Positions 35,965 to 49,223 are shown, counted from the first letter of the stretch. The stretch: 64,000 nt of DNA from Eretmocerus hayati (GCA_029851415.1 CM056742.1:15107736-15171735); one strand, 5' to 3'. The notes: a model not told the origin generated them from the letters alone. Numbers and translations are program-made.

Positions 35965-36925
35965 GCGGAACAGGATATTGTGCAACAATTGCGAGGAGGG
36001 CTATTACCACGCAAGTTACCAAACGAGTGTGAGGAGTAAATTTCACTCACACTTCGGAACGTCTCGCACACTTAGAAGGTACCTATGCAAGTAAAAGTTC
36101 GCACTAATCGCACGCGTACGGACATAATTTTGCACGCGTGAAATGCATTGATTTTTCTTGCGAGCACCGTATCATGTATCATAACCAAGTTGAAAAAGTT
36201 TGGCGAATAAATTACTCTCAATAAACTCTTGTGACTGAACATGTTGAGACAGGCGTAAGGGTGCATCTTTAGTGAAGAGTCAATGAGATATTCTTCATGA
36301 ATACAGGAGGACACTACTGAGGTTTCCAAAAAATCTGGACGTGTTAAGGAAATTTTTCAAAGCAGGCATTCGAAAGTGACGTCGTATGCGTAGGTAATAG
36401 CTAAGAGCAGTGAGTAATATCATCATTTTCTCACATTACTTGTAAAAAAAGACTCAGGTGTTCACAAGAATCGTGACACTGATCAGCCGTCGTACGCAGT
36501 ATCCCGGAGCTGCAATTTCGATGTCTGCTTCGAAGATTTTTCCACCACGTCCATTTTTTTTGGAGAACGTCAATAGTGTCTTCCTGTGTTCATCAAGAAC
36601 ACCTTAAGTATTGAATGAGCATGCAACTTTACGCCTGTTTCAATCAACGCAGTCAAGTAATTTCATGAAGATTATTTTATTTACTCAACTTTTCCAACTA
36701 GGAGATGATACCGCACTCGCGGTCCCGGAAAATCAATAAATCTTACGCGCGCAAAATTATGTCCACGCGCGTGCGAATGGCTTAAATTTTCACTTCAATA
36801 GGTACCCTGGGTGTGCGAGAATAAGTTCCAAAGTGTGCGTTAAACTCACTTCCCGCGCGAGTTGGCAACGTGTGCGGAAACTTCTCACACGTGTTGCGTA
36901 TACTATTTCTTGCAATACTGTGGGC
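35965..36925. mobile_element. Fold-back element, diverged arms
   Basis: The left arm (35,965 to about 36,300) and right arm (about 36,600-36,925) are imperfect reverse complements. For example CGGACATAATTTTGCACGCG on the left faces CGCGCAAAATTATGTCCACG on the right, and AGACAGGCGTAAGGGTGCAT faces ATGCAACTTTACGCCTGTTT. The outer right end resembles the fold-back at 29.3-29.5 kb. No coding capacity. Confidence 0.75.
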
Positions 36926-37193
36926 GAAGTTGTAATTGAATGCACAACTGTCCATCATTTCGAAGACGAAGTTTCAGAGGGAGACCGGATTCAGAGGGAA
37001 GATGTGGTATATTTTGGAATTGTGCGTGAATAAAAACTCATCAGAGCGAGAAGTTAATTTCATGCACTCTCCATCAGTGCGTAAATGTAAATCTGTACGT
37101 GTAGTCATTTCCGAATTATTTCACGCACTGTTGATAATGAAGTTTCATTTTTTACCACTTTTTGGGCACAAAGTTACAAAAGGTAATTTTTTT

Positions 37194-37356
37194 GGAAGTT
37201 GAAATTTTGAAAAACGCCGTAGATGGGGTTAGATTCGGAATGCGTTCGCAAAATTTTTGTCAAATCCTATATACCCGGGCGATCTTAAAAACTAATTTTA
37301 CGAACGCATTCCGAGTCAAATCCAATTTACGGCGTGTCTTCAGAATTTTAACCTCC
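37194..37356. repeat. Inverted repeat, about 60-bp arms
   Basis: GGAAGTTGAAATTTTG at 37,194 mirrors CAGAATTTTAACCTCC ending 37,356; inner parts CGGAATGCGTTCG and CGAACGCATTCCG are exact. About 40 bp of spacer. A small MITE-like unit. Confidence 0.8.
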
Positions 37357-37510
37357 AAAAAAACTACGTTCCGCACCTGCGATCTATCTAAAATCTGTGT
37401 AACATGTAATCACAGACTTAAATATTTGTTATCATCCAATAAAAAAATTTCAGCACAAAACTAGTTCGGATCTGGAGAGTGCCTTTTCACGATGTCAAAA
37501 TTTTTCCCCT

Positions 37511-37650
37511 TAGCCCATCTCTCGCCGTTGGAGCGAGAGAGACGATTCCGTGCTTTAGGGTCTCTAGACCAATAGTCTCCTCTCTTTTGCTCCAATGGCG
37601 AGAGAGATAAGCCCCTGCTTTAGGGTCTCCAGACCAACATTCTCTCTCTG
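37511..37650. repeat. Local duplication with inverted CTCTCGCC/GGCGAGAG words
   Basis: TGCTTTAGGGTCTCTAGACC and TGCTTTAGGGTCTCCAGACC lie 66 bp apart in direct orientation, and CTCTCGCCGTTGGAGCGAGA faces an inverted near-copy at 37,580-37,605. Non-coding. Confidence 0.7.
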
Positions 37651-37691
37651 ATCTTCGTAAGAATGGGGCCATTCCCCTTCACTCAAAAAAA

Positions 37692-38546
37692 AGGTGAGTG
37701 TGCCTAATATGCCCCCATTCCCCAATACGTTCCCGCTCAAGTTCTCGAATGTACGCGAAGCCGCAGACCTTGCCGCACATTTTTTTTCATGTTTGTTACG
37801 TTAATATATGAGAAAATCAACATTCTGGACCGATCCTAAAAGACTCGCGCATTTCTTAGAATAGAAAAAGTGGTTTTTATTACTTTCGACTTCTATTTTG
37901 TTAATTACTAAAAGCTATGCCAATCAAAAATGGTGCAAGCAATCTCAACGTACTTTAGCTCATTTTCTTTGTTTTTGTTCCAACTTCAAAATGCTCTTTA
38001 CAGAATAGCAAAATTTGATTCCAAGCTGATTCTACGCCCACATAGAGGGCTTTGCGAAATACCGCGAGTACTTCTAGCACTTTTTTGTCAAGATAACATT
38101 ATTTTTAGGTGCATTTAGCGATATTCAGCAGCATGGGGCCTTCAAAACGAACCAGATCTCGCAAAGTATGCTAAAAACCGACTTTCATTTTAATTTTGAG
38201 GTTATGTACACTCTAAATCATCGAGAATACCTGAAATCATGACGATTTGGCCATTTAATACATGACCGTCATGCTCCGGAACCAATGTAGCTTTTCCAGA
38301 GCTTCAAAATCGTGAAATGTCTATGGGGTCATATTAGGGACACATTGTCAAAAATTCACAAAAAATCTTTTTCTGCAAAAATCAAGATAGCACGGCTCCA
38401 ATCCCTTGAAATTAAACATACTTCAACTCATTTTGAAGGTCTTGAAACTATTTTTAAAAGGAGCTAAGATACGTTGGATAATATTGAAATGAGCCAAAAC
38501 TATGAGCAAAACAAAAGTAGTGGAGGCATATTAGGCACACTTACCT
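37692..38546. mobile_element. MITE-like element, GGTAAGTGTACCCAAC family, copy 3 (TGCCTAATATGCC subtype)
   Basis: The left end AGGTGAGTGTGCCTAATATG and right end ATATTAGGCACACTTACCT are near-perfect inverted repeats. It uses the variant word TGCCTAATATGCC instead of ACCCAACTTGCC, shared with 49.4 kb and the 50.9-kb copy, so two subfamilies coexist. No transposase. Confidence 0.8.
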
Positions 38547-40842
38547 CATAACTACCTAGCCAAAAAGTATATAATTGTAGCCTACTGAGAAAATAAATGC
38601 AAGCTGTAGCACGAGTAACCAATGGCACGTTCATGCGGGCTTTGAATGCCAATTTCCCGTTTTGATTGGTGTGAAATTATTTCCAGAAAATTTCATGATA
38701 CACTTTTTTGGAAAGAAACAAGTCGTTACAGATGTAGAATCTGACCAATGCATTCTTGCATGCATGCTCAAGTAAGCAATTCATATAGGTAGAACAAGCC
38801 ATGAATAATTGAATTCTTAGTCCAAGAAGAGTCCAGCTAAAGAATCAGAGCAATTAAAAATTGATTCGGAATCATGAGCAGCCACTCTTTGCTATATGAA
38901 AGAGTAGAATAAAGAATTTGAAAAATGACTAAAAGAAGAGTTTATTACAATGGGATTTTCAGGATCTTTTCTGAAATCTTTTCATCCACTAAAAGTTAGG
39001 ATTTCATCAGAAATCTGTTTCGTGAGAAAGTTTTCGCAAAAATGCTTGGATAGGAAGAATCCACCAAGTAAGAAGCTTTCTCTCAAATTGATTATTGCCA
39101 GAACTACCAGCTGAAGAATTAAGGAGAGAATGTCTTCAATACGAAGTAAAAACGGGAAATTATATTCAATTAAAATGATCATTCAAACTCTAAATCTTTC
39201 AGAAAGACGTGAGATTTCGTAGTATGAAAGAACGGTAATTCAAGTGTCGCAATTGGAATTTTCATCTTACCTTCGGTCCATCAAGATCCAGGACCCGCAA
39301 GGTTGGTGTTCCTCTCGTTAATAGAAAAAAATACGCCTTTAAAATTTTTGTCAATGACAGAAAAGGGTCAACCTAGTGTGACGCCAATACCATTACCTGC
39401 GAAAGCAGACTTGACATCAGCGTTAATTAGCTTGGGAAAACTATTCATTAGGAGTTCCGTCGTGTACCGTGGGTAGTAATAATGTGGGTAACGCAAGATC
39501 TATTTTGTATTCAGATCTACCAGTTGCTAACGTTTGTGATGCTCAGAATATTGCATTCCATCGCGTTACAGATCTAGAAGACATTTAATATTTTCAACTG
39601 TATTTGACTGAGGAGCTGGCAAAAGTAGCATTAGATTTTGATACGAGGGCCAGAAATTCGATTTTTTACACATCGAATGATATATTTCAATCAAAACCTA
39701 AACTGAGGGCCGAATTTATATCGAGAAAATAAAAACCACCCTGCCCAGTTGTCGAACTCTATTTTTCCAACAGGTGTGTGAGGGAAAAAAATGAAAAATT
39801 TTAAGAAATTAAGAATTTCCGTTCTGATTTGGAAACAAGGCTCCAAACTGTTGCGCGGATACAAATTCAGATTTTGCGGCCGTGTATCGCATGCTTCCTT
39901 CTATTCGCATTTTTAACAAATTGTGAGTAATAGTGACAAATCTGTGCAAACCGGGAAATTTTACGGTCTGTGTGACGAAATGGATATTGGTCTAGTCGAA
40001 CTTGATGGAAGTAGAAATGACGTCCCCTCAATAAAATAGTTGAATGAAGGAAGAATCGCCGTATTCGACTCGGTTATCCCAGATCTCTGAAATTCAAGGC
40101 CGGAAAATAGTGTTTACCGTTTCTAGTGACTGTCGAATCGATATGTTTTGTTTCAAATAATCTTCAGAAAGAAAGGTCGAACTTTCAATGAAAATGAATC
40201 ATTTACTCTAGCTAACTCAGGAAGAAAGATCCTTACATGACTTTTGTGAACTCGGATCCCGTGACAAAATTTTACCGAAACGAAGGATCAATTCGAAATA
40301 TTTTCGTTTCTCGCCTTCATTCTCGTTTAGCGAAATTACTCAGTTTAAGTGATCAGGAATCCTGATTCAGGATACATTTTAAAAATTCGACAAATGTATC
40401 GAAATTTCAAAAGAAAAATTAAAAAATGCAAATGCGAGACTCTGATACCTCATCGAACTTTGATGAGATTGCAATTAGCAGGAGCAATTAAGCCAAACGA
40501 GTTATAATCTGCTAGTACCACGTGGGTGCTTCCGCAATTCTGGTATATATATCGTACTGATAATTGCCCGCGTTACTAGCTCGATGAGTCGAACAGATTA
40601 CCGCAAAGATGTCGATGCAGCCCGCTAAGAAATTATCAGATCAACTAGAGCTGCCGATAACGCAGCTTTGAGGTAAACCTTCGATCTTGTCGCAATTTGA
40701 TACCAAACTCTTCAGATGTTTATAGATCTTTCGTGATCAATCAGATGCATTCATTTTCGATACACTGGGCGCGGAGGTGCCCTTTCAGAAGATTTTTTTC
40801 CATTTTCATTCATACAGTTTGTCAGAAAATGGAACAACTTTG
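38547..40842. other. Unannotated intronic DNA
   Basis: No inverted repeat, tandem array or exon-like frame recognised. Confidence 0.35.
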
Positions 40843-41055
40843 GTGTTAATAGACGTTTGTAAACCGAGGTCTAAGAGTTTAATCCGTGGATTAGGCACTG
40901 TAGTCAGTGTAGCCAAAAATCGAGTTAGAGTCTCTGGTGTTTTTCTGCGCTGAAATAACGCAGAGACATCAATTATTGATAATTGACCAGATTGACTACA
41001 GCGCCTAACACACGGATCAAACTCTCAGACCTCGGTTTACGAACGCCCATAAATA
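40843..41055. repeat. Inverted repeat, about 75-bp arms
   Basis: GTAAACCGAGGTCTAAGAGT near 40,859 mirrors CTCTCAGACCTCGGTTTAC ending near 41,040, and CACTGTAGTCA mirrors TGACTACAGCG. The spacer of about 70 bp contains a further small palindrome (CTGCGCTGAAATAACGCAG). Confidence 0.8.
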
Positions 41056-41313
41056 CTGGCAGGGCAGTAAAATACCTGGCCGCAAAATTTGGGCCTCACA
41101 TTTTTATGACATTCTTGCCTAGACCGAATGAGACGAAAAAGTCACACGGGATGCGAAATTCAAGTTTTGCGCCTATGTATCGCAATCTTCTATTTTCATT
41201 ATCTGTGCAGAAGAGGAATATTTTTCAACGGGCTCTTGCATTTTTTTTGCCCAAAGTCAAAGCGACAGTATAGATTGCTTTCATCAACTGATATAATTGT
41301 ATAATTCCGACCA

Positions 41314-41885
41314 TCAACAAAACTTGAGCAGGAAAAACGTCGCTAGAGATGAGGGAACCAGCATTCCCATCCTTGTATCAAAATCGATTATTTTGTAATC
41401 TGGATTGATCCACAGTTCGCGATTCGAAATTTTGGTTACCCTTTGGGTTACACATAGCTTCTTGCCTGGCGAATAATATTTTTCTGACACAGTCTGCGCG
41501 TAATAGTATATTATGCGTTGAGCGCATGGAAACCGGCAAACTGCGTATTTTCCGCGGCGAGTGCTTGGACGTTGGCGTAGAAATATTTCAGAACTATCCT
41601 CTGCACTCAATATCTTGATTTCAATCAGAAGAATATGTCCCACCGGCACTTCAACAATCATTTCCAACTGGAAATCATTATTCTTATTGGAATATGACGC
41701 ATTATATTCATCATAATGGTATGTATGTACATTGTGCACCGATGCGAGGTTAAGCTGTTTTGGGTCACGAGAATCAATTTTCCCCGAGTGTGAGGAGAGA
41801 AATAGATTCCCAGCGCCCCAAAAACGCCCAACAAGGGAGGTGCATATACTATTTTTTGGTATCAGGGCGATTAAGTGCAAATTTT
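41314..41885 (-). CDS. Candidate exon or small gene, unknown protein, intronic and antisense
   Basis: A minus-strand open frame of about 190 codons lies inside the proposed intron of the plus-strand neuropeptide gene. It begins after a stop near 41,899; its first listed residue would be TTG, and the first ATG lies 72 codons in (start of MIVEVPVGHILLIEIKILSA). An acceptor-like tract (TTTTTCCTCTTGACTCAAATCAG) ends at 41,886 just before the frame, so an internal or last exon is possible. Composition is protein-like, with alternating hydrophobic segments suggestive of beta strands and five Cys, but no family is recognised. Chance occurrence cannot be excluded. Confidence 0.25.
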
Positions 41886-42356
41886 CTGATTTGAGTCAAG
41901 AGGAAAAATGGCCGTTTAGTTGCACTATGTCAAAAAGATTATATTTTTTCTGCACGGATTCCACATTTCCACCCGTAGCTTCTGAAAAAATAGCATATGA
42001 CCCGCAGCTGCAAAATTTTAATTTCCCATCCTCGTAACAATTACGACCTTCACCTTCGGCACTGATCGGAAAATCTCACTCGTGTTGTAAGAAACCAAAA
42101 TGTTTGCTCTTGTATCGGAACGTATCATTGATATTTTTATGGAAGAACTACATCGGTTTTTAAGTAGATTGAGTAGCTCACACTCAGAACGGTTGTGAGT
42201 AAAAGTAAGGATAATTCTATCAGTTCACGACGTCAATCACGGATGTTGATGACTTTGATGAAGTATCTTCCTTGAATGCAGATTCTCAACCTGTTTTTTT
42301 ATTAAATTTCATTTTATCGAGGAAATATAACCAACCATTACGACCCAAATTACATA

Positions 42357-43285
42357 AGGTAAGTGTACCCAACTTGCCTCTGTACCCAATTTGCCCCCAT
42401 ATGCCGATCTCGAGGATGGGCACTCCTTGGCCTCCCGGAAATTTTTTTCTACGTTTGTTATGTTGAAATATGAGAATGTGAGTAGTTTGCGTCAACCCCG
42501 AATCATTTCTGCGTTCTCCAGAAAATCTAAAGTGATTTTTCTATTTTTCGTGATTGCTTAGCTAAGAAAGCACCGAGGGCATTGCGTTCAGTAAAATCGG
42601 TGCCAAATTCTTTGAGTTCAACCAGTTTTGACGTACCTTAGTGCATTCGATTCCTTGTTTCAAGACCTTCAAGATCCATTTTTCAAAATTGCAAAATCTG
42701 AATATGGAGTTGTACTATGTGCATAACACGGAGACGATTTGGAAGCAAGGATGCCAACATCGGAGTGTACCTAACATGCCCCCATATGTTTATCTCGAAA
42801 GGGCGTGCAGAACGACTATTTTTACCACTCAGAACGTATTTATCACGTCAAAATGGGTCAGAAATAGTATTCCAAACGACCGAAAAGCTCCAAATGTGCG
42901 TGCACGGCGATAAAAACACTTTATCGCCGCGACAGTTCCGCTCCAATTGATCCAAATTGGACGTAGTTTAGTGCATTTTGAAGGTCTTTAAATAAGCTTT
43001 GAAATGAGCTAAAGTACGTTGAAAATCGTTAAAGTAAATCAAAGTTATTAAGACAAAGGCTTTATGGGGGCAAGTTGGGTACACACTTTTGTAAACTCTC
43101 AAAAACCACCTTTTGGGAGAATTCAAATAGTTTGGCTCCAGTTGGTTCAAATTGGATGTACCTCAACTTATTTTGAAGGTCTTAAAACAAGCTTCAAAAT
43201 GAGTTAAGGTACGTTGGAAAATATTGAGATGGGCCAGAGTTATTAAGAAAATGGCTTCATGGGGGCAAGTTGGGTACCCTGACCT
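42357..43285. mobile_element. MITE-like element, GGTAAGTGTACCCAAC family, copy 4
   Basis: The left end AGGTAAGTGTACCCAACTTG and the right end CAAGTTGGGTACCCTGACCT are inverted. Internal terminal-like words recur at 42,763 (GAGTGTACCTAACATGCCCC) and 43,064 (TGGGGGCAAGTTGGGTACAC). It is collinear over most of its length with the 11.9-kb copy, which makes those two the best pair for building a consensus. Confidence 0.85.
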
Positions 43286-44713
43286 TAATAAACTTCAAAG
43301 TATTAGTTTGAGAACAGGATAGTCTCTAATTCAATTACTGGAATCAATGGATGTTCGGAATCCAATTAGCATGAATTTAGAAATGACGATGATCAACTAC
43401 AGTCCACCAGCTCGCAATTCCATAAATACTCCCTCGATTTCACTAATGTCATTGTATATTTAGTTGGAAACAAAATCTTTTTACTCACTGCTATGTAAAC
43501 ATATCAAACAATAGACGAAGACCGTGACGAAAACACTTTGATATTATGCCACGTATTATATTTTATGAACTATCGTGATTTTGTGACAATCTTTCCATCC
43601 TCACTACGAGTAAATATTTCATCTAGGGCCAATTTAAAACCAGTTATAGTGCACTGATCAAGCCAAAAACATGATGACTGCTCTACTCTCATTACGTGAA
43701 AATTCGCACATAGTGATCATCGATGTGAGAGGTTCAAATCAAGGCCGTCTGAAATGTAAAACCATGCACTCTGCATTATTTTGCATTCCGGGATCGAATT
43801 TAACAGCCTATTTCATCTGATGGGTTATAACATGGAAATCATTTGTAGATGAAAGTTCAAGTTCCTCGTAAAAAATTATTTGACTGTATGCAAAATCGTC
43901 GTTTCCGTATTTGCGTTCAAATGAGGCATTCGAGAACATTCAGTTGACTGTCAACTATACGGTTCTGTGCATACACTTTGAGTATTCTCTAACCATATCT
44001 CGACGCTTCAATGATTTTAGCAAATGACAAGCAACACTATAACAATTCTCTCATTCTGTTGAAATAACGTGTATGATGTGAAGACTTCCACTTCATGCAT
44101 CATTGAAATTATGCTGATGGGGAGTCGATGTGTGAGGATTATCGTGGTGCTACAGTTCGTCACTTATGATTGTAGAAATTTCCAAGATCTTAATCATTAT
44201 TTTACTCATTCTACTTGGAAAATAACGAACATATTTCTCTACAGCCACTTGAAATTCCAAAAATAGGTAGCACTGAAGATATGAGTCACTAAAGGAATTA
44301 CCATCTTTGCAAAAATTAGGGTGATCCAAAGGAAAACCAAATTGGAATCATTTCGTTTGCAAAGTCCCACAAACTTCAACGATCCCATTGCTCGAAATTC
44401 TTTTATCCATCCATTCCTATAATATAACAATCTTTCCGTTTGCACTCATTTTCATAAAATATTGAATGAGCCAGAGCAATATCTCAATTTATGAGTAGTA
44501 CAACCTAGTTGAAGAGTCAAAGATAATTCCATTTACTCAATTTTCATTGAGAAACTATAGGTAATCTCTCCACCAGATTTAATTAATTGTGATTTTCCAT
44601 GAAAATGTACAAGAATTTTGTAAGTCCTTCCAATGCCTACGATACTTGTCTATTTCTATTCTTCCCCAATTTCCTGAGTTAGACAATTTTACTACTTTTT
44701 AAAGATTGAAATG
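43286..44713. other. Unannotated intronic DNA
   Basis: Nothing recognised beyond short random open frames. Confidence 0.35.
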
Positions 44714-44715
44714 TA

Positions 44716-45507
44716 CAGTGGCGTGCAAAAATTCTTGAATGGTGGCATAAAATCCTCTCTTATGCTCAAACGTCGATTGCTCAAGCCCAGATCAACCTAG
44801 AGGGATTTGGGAAAAAACATTTTGAAGATGAGGAAAAATGCTAATTCCATGAGATTTATGAATTTTCTTTAAATCCTCCCTGGTTGCACAAACAGCTAAT
44901 ATAATTTCAAAAATTTCGAGAATAAAACGTTTTTATTCTATCAGCTGCCATTTGGACTTCGATGAAGATAAGTACAGTAATCTCACAAAGAGCATGTTAA
45001 AGAGCGGAAAAGTCCCATTTGCAATGGTTCTTTGATTATTTTTTTCGTCGTGTGAATAAGAGTGTGAGAGCTCTCGCAAAATAGCTAAAACTGTATTTCG
45101 CCATTTTTTGCCGTTTTCCTCCGTCTTTCATTGAAAATTCGAGAATCTAGCTACTTCAAGAGCTCTCACGCGCTTGTTCTCATGACGTAAAAAGTAATCG
45201 AAAAATCATTGCGAATGGGACTTTTTCCGCTCTTCAAGATTCGCTTCGTAAAATTGCTGTATCTTTACCCACGTTCAAATGGCATCCAATAGAAGAAAAC
45301 GTTTCTTTCCTCGAAATTCTTGAAATTACATGAGCTGTTCGTGTAGTCAGGAAAGGTTGGAAGTAGAATCAGAAACCACAGGAAGTTGGAATTTTTTTTC
45401 TTCTTCAAAATGCTTTCTCTCAAACCCCTCTACGTTGATCTGGGCTTGAGCAATCGATGTTTGGGCAAGAAAGAACTCTATACCACCATTCAGGAATTAT
45501 TGCACGG
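44716..45507. mobile_element. TA-flanked inverted-repeat MITE (Tc1/mariner-like)
   Basis: CAGTGGCGTGCAAAAATTCT at the left faces AGGAATTATTGCACG at the right; the right terminus lacks about 5 bases. Both ends are bounded by TA dinucleotides (44,714-44,715 and 45,508-45,509), as expected for Tc1/mariner insertion. The arms pair along about 390 bp each, meeting near 45,110, with roughly 75-80 percent match by eye. There is no transposase frame. Confidence 0.85.
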
Positions 45508-45509
45508 TA

Positions 45510-47651
45510 CAATATCCTTGGCAAATATTTTTCTCCTATAGAACAAATATGGGCTTTTTCCAGGAGAAAAAATTCATAATTTATCGGGCAAAAGTCAAAA
45601 TTGGAGAAATATCAAAAAATCATCACAGAGGTACGTGATATCCGATGCGGAACTCATCCCAGACATTTCAAACACAGAAAAACTGAGACAAAAGGGAACA
45701 TACATTCACATCACCCAGCTAAGCTGTCCAATTTTTTTTCATCCACATCAACTACTGAAGTAAGGGTAGCTTGATACAGTATACTTTACCCTCTGATGAG
45801 TTTGTAGCGACGTATGGCATAAATTCCTACCTCGAGATCAAGTCTCGTAAAAAAATGTGGGCCTGACCAAATTTAAGTATACTTTTTAAAAAAAATCAAA
45901 GTCGGAGTAAATTTTTACAATTAGTGCAAAATTAGAGAGACGATAAAATAATACGTATTATTTTAATTACCAACTTTGGTAAGGCTTATTCAAGAATGTA
46001 CTCATTATTACCTCTAATTGATAAAAGATGTAGTACATGTTCCTAAGTGCACACCAAATTACATTGGGAATTGTAGATATACATGGGAAGTGAAACGTAC
46101 GTCAAGAATTTTTTACTTTTACCCACGTAGACTGACGTACAGTGACGTAGGACTCGCTGATGAAATTCTAGTAGATTCCTTTGGTCATAAAAAAAGTCAG
46201 TGGGTCGGCTCTTCGTGGAGGATGAAATTTCAATTAAACACAGATTTGATCCATCGATCCTCGGCACTTATGAGACTGGTCACAGGTATTATCTGTTCAT
46301 ACTGACGACACACAAAGATTTTAATACACGCATTTGATAGAGTATCATCCTTGATAAGTCGTACTCGAGATCGTACTATTTAAGAGCACAATCCCTCGTC
46401 TCATCGCCAAAAGGTACTTCAAATTTTACAATTCTTCCGTACATACATGATTATCTTGAACAGAATGAGAAATTTGTATTCTGTGTCCTTAATCACAATT
46501 TGTGACACGAACTACTCCAAATTTTTGAAAATTCAAAAAAGAAAATCACGAGTTCTGCCTGTTTTTCCTGTTTTCCTTACATTCTGGCGGATTCAGAGAT
46601 ATCCTTTGCAAAACATTTTTCTCATTCACAAACATATATTTTATGACGTTCTTCGACTAAAAGAATGATTCCTGAACTGTTTCCATTCATACTTCGACTG
46701 TAGGAACCGCGGAATTCATGTGCCTCAAAAATGGATTCAATATTAGTCGGCTCTGATTCTGAACAATTCATATCAGTGAAGACAATTCGAAATTTTTACC
46801 AATTCATAGGCCATTCAATTAATTTATTCAGCTATTGCTATCTCTGCTCAACTGTTTGAACGTCAACGATGAAATTACCTCTGGAAAATTTGTCCCGCAA
46901 GGGACTCTGTGTTTTTATTTTTACACGATTTATCGTATCCACTATGGATGCTTGACTATCAAAAACTCTTGCAGATTTTTTAAAAATTGCACGATGTTGG
47001 TATTGGCTGTATTACATATTTATTCATTTTTTTAATGTCGACTGTGAGTGAATAATGGCACTCAGAGATATCAGTTATAAAGTGTGATGGACATAGGCAA
47101 ACAATGAAGAATTCGCTGAATTTTAATCGTGCGGGATCAACTCGATTTTGGTTGGAATATATAGATAAACTGCATGGGCGTTGAGTGGTTCCCATGGCCC
47201 AGTACTATTGAGACAAGAGTATATCCACCCTATATCAGATATTCGATATTCGTTTGTTTCGCGGAGTGCAGTTCTAAATATCGTGCGATATTTCTATTCT
47301 CCATACTATTTATTTATATTTTGCACTCTCTTCACTTGGAATTCTTCATCCAAAGTAAAACTGAACTGATGCCCAGGTAGCCGAGTATTTTAGGGCAGAC
47401 ATAAAATATAAAACGCTCTTCGACCAAGAGCCATTAACTTCAACGAAGGTTGGTTAATTGATATGCAAAATCAGATTTTAAGCTGATGATGTAATGAAAT
47501 ATCGTTGCTTTCAATGAGCGACAATAATGAGGGTTTTTTTCCTGGGTAAATGTAAAGAAAAATATTATATGTAATTAATTTTGACACTCGATCGATATGA
47601 TCGGATATCGTATTTATCACTCGCGGGAATTTCAAATTATGGAGATATATT
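45510..47651. other. Unannotated intronic DNA
   Basis: Short open frames (up to 95 codons at 46,018-46,305, TTG start) carry no recognised domain. Confidence 0.35.
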
Positions 47652-48407
47652 TGATCGGTCTTTGCGAGTTAAAGTCAGCTGATATTGCTGAAGTTTTTGG
47701 CATCAATCGAGAATGAATTTTACTCCACTCTCAATCAATGCACCTTTAGAGCCTCGTATGGTTGCGAGGATGCATCTAAAGGATTTTGATGGAAAGAAGA
47801 TGGAAAGTAAAGATGAGAAACTTTTATAAAAAATTTTGATTCTACGCTGATATTATGCGTGTTTCGCCCTTCTCTCATTGCTCGGGCTTTTCAAAGTGGT
47901 GGAAGAGCAATGAGAGTTTCCCACTGACACGGGGCTCAAGTGGCCGAGTGTTCGATGGTTAGAACGCCCTTGTATACGAAAGTTCATCTTCGTTAAGCGC
48001 TTGCGAGAAAGGTCATTTTAACCCGCTATTTTCATTTGATTTCTCAACATTTTTACTTTGGCAGTTCTTCGGCCTTCTTTCGTATATAAGGGCGTTCAAA
48101 CCATCGAACATTCGGCCACTTGAGCCGCGTGTCAGTGGTAAACTTTCATTGCTCTTCCACCACTTTGAAAAGCACGAGCAATGGTAGAGGGGCGAAATAC
48201 GTATAATATCAGCGTAGAATCAAAATTTTTCATCAAGTTTCTCATTTCTCATCTTTACTTTTCATTCCATCAAAATCTTTTAGATGCATCCTCGCAACCA
48301 TACGAGGCTCTAAAAGTGCATTCATCGAGAGTGAAGTAAAATCCATTCTCGATTGATGCCAAAAAATTGATCAATATCAGCTGACTTTAACTCGCAAAGA
48401 CCGATCA
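47652..48407. mobile_element. Fold-back element with tRNA-like words in both arms
   Basis: TGATCGGTCTTTGCGAGTTA at 47,652 mirrors TAACTCGCAAAGACCGATCA ending 48,407. Arms of about 330 bp match at roughly 90 percent around an 80-90 bp spacer. Near the inner end of each arm lies GGCTCAAGTGGCCGAG followed by GGTTAGAACGCCCTTGTATA (inverted in the right arm), which resembles a tRNA D-arm/A box of the Leu/Ser type. If transcribed it would give a long double-stranded hairpin RNA. It ends 5 bp before the next MITE. Confidence 0.85.
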
Positions 48408-48412
48408 TAATG

Positions 48413-49223
48413 AGGTAATTGTACCCAATTTGCCCCCATATGCCGATCTCAGAAATGGGCACTCGTTGACCTTCCCGCATATTTTTTTTACGTTTGTTGT
48501 GTTAAAATATGAGAAAAAAGTAGTTTGCATCGACCCCGAATCATTTCTGCGTTTTCCAAGAAATTCAAAGTGGATTTTCCATTTTTCGTGTTTGCACGGC
48601 TAAGACATCACCGAAGAAATCGCGTTCACTAAAACCAGTGCAAATTTATTTTTATTCGACCAATCTCAACGTACCTTAGCGCATTCGACTCCTTGTCACA
48701 AGACCTTCAAAATCCGCTCTCCAAAGTTGCAAAACTCTGATTTGAAGCGATTCCATGTACAGAACACGGAGTTGACTTGAGAAACGAGAATGACGACATC
48801 GGAGTGTACCCAACATGCCCCCATATATGGTTATCTCGGAAAGGCGTGAAGTATTATTGCTCCTTCTACCACTCAGAACGTGTTCATCACGTCAAAATAG
48901 GTCGGAAACAGTGTCTTGGGCCAGCTAAAAGCTACAAATGTGGCTGCACGGTGATCAAAACGGATCAAAGCGATTTTTCGCATTTCATCGCCGATTTACA
49001 TTGTTTTCAATGATGGGGGCAAGTTGGGTTCACACCTTGTAAACTCTCAAAAATCACCTTTTGGGAAAGTTCACAGTTCGGCTCCAATTGATCCAAATTG
49101 AACGTAGTTTAGTGCATTTTGAAAGTCTTTAAAGAAGCTTCAGAATGAGCTAAAGTACGTTGTAAAATATTGAGATGGGCCAGAGTTATAGCTTAATGGG
49201 GGGCAAATTGGGTACACTTACCT
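48413..49223. mobile_element. MITE-like element, GGTAAGTGTACCCAAC family, copy 5
   Basis: AGGTAATTGTACCCAATTTG and CAAATTGGGTACACTTACCT form the inverted ends. Internal copies of the terminal motif lie near 48,801 (GAGTGTACCCAACATGCCCC) and 49,012 (GATGGGGGCAAGTTGGGTTC). Non-coding. Confidence 0.85.
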
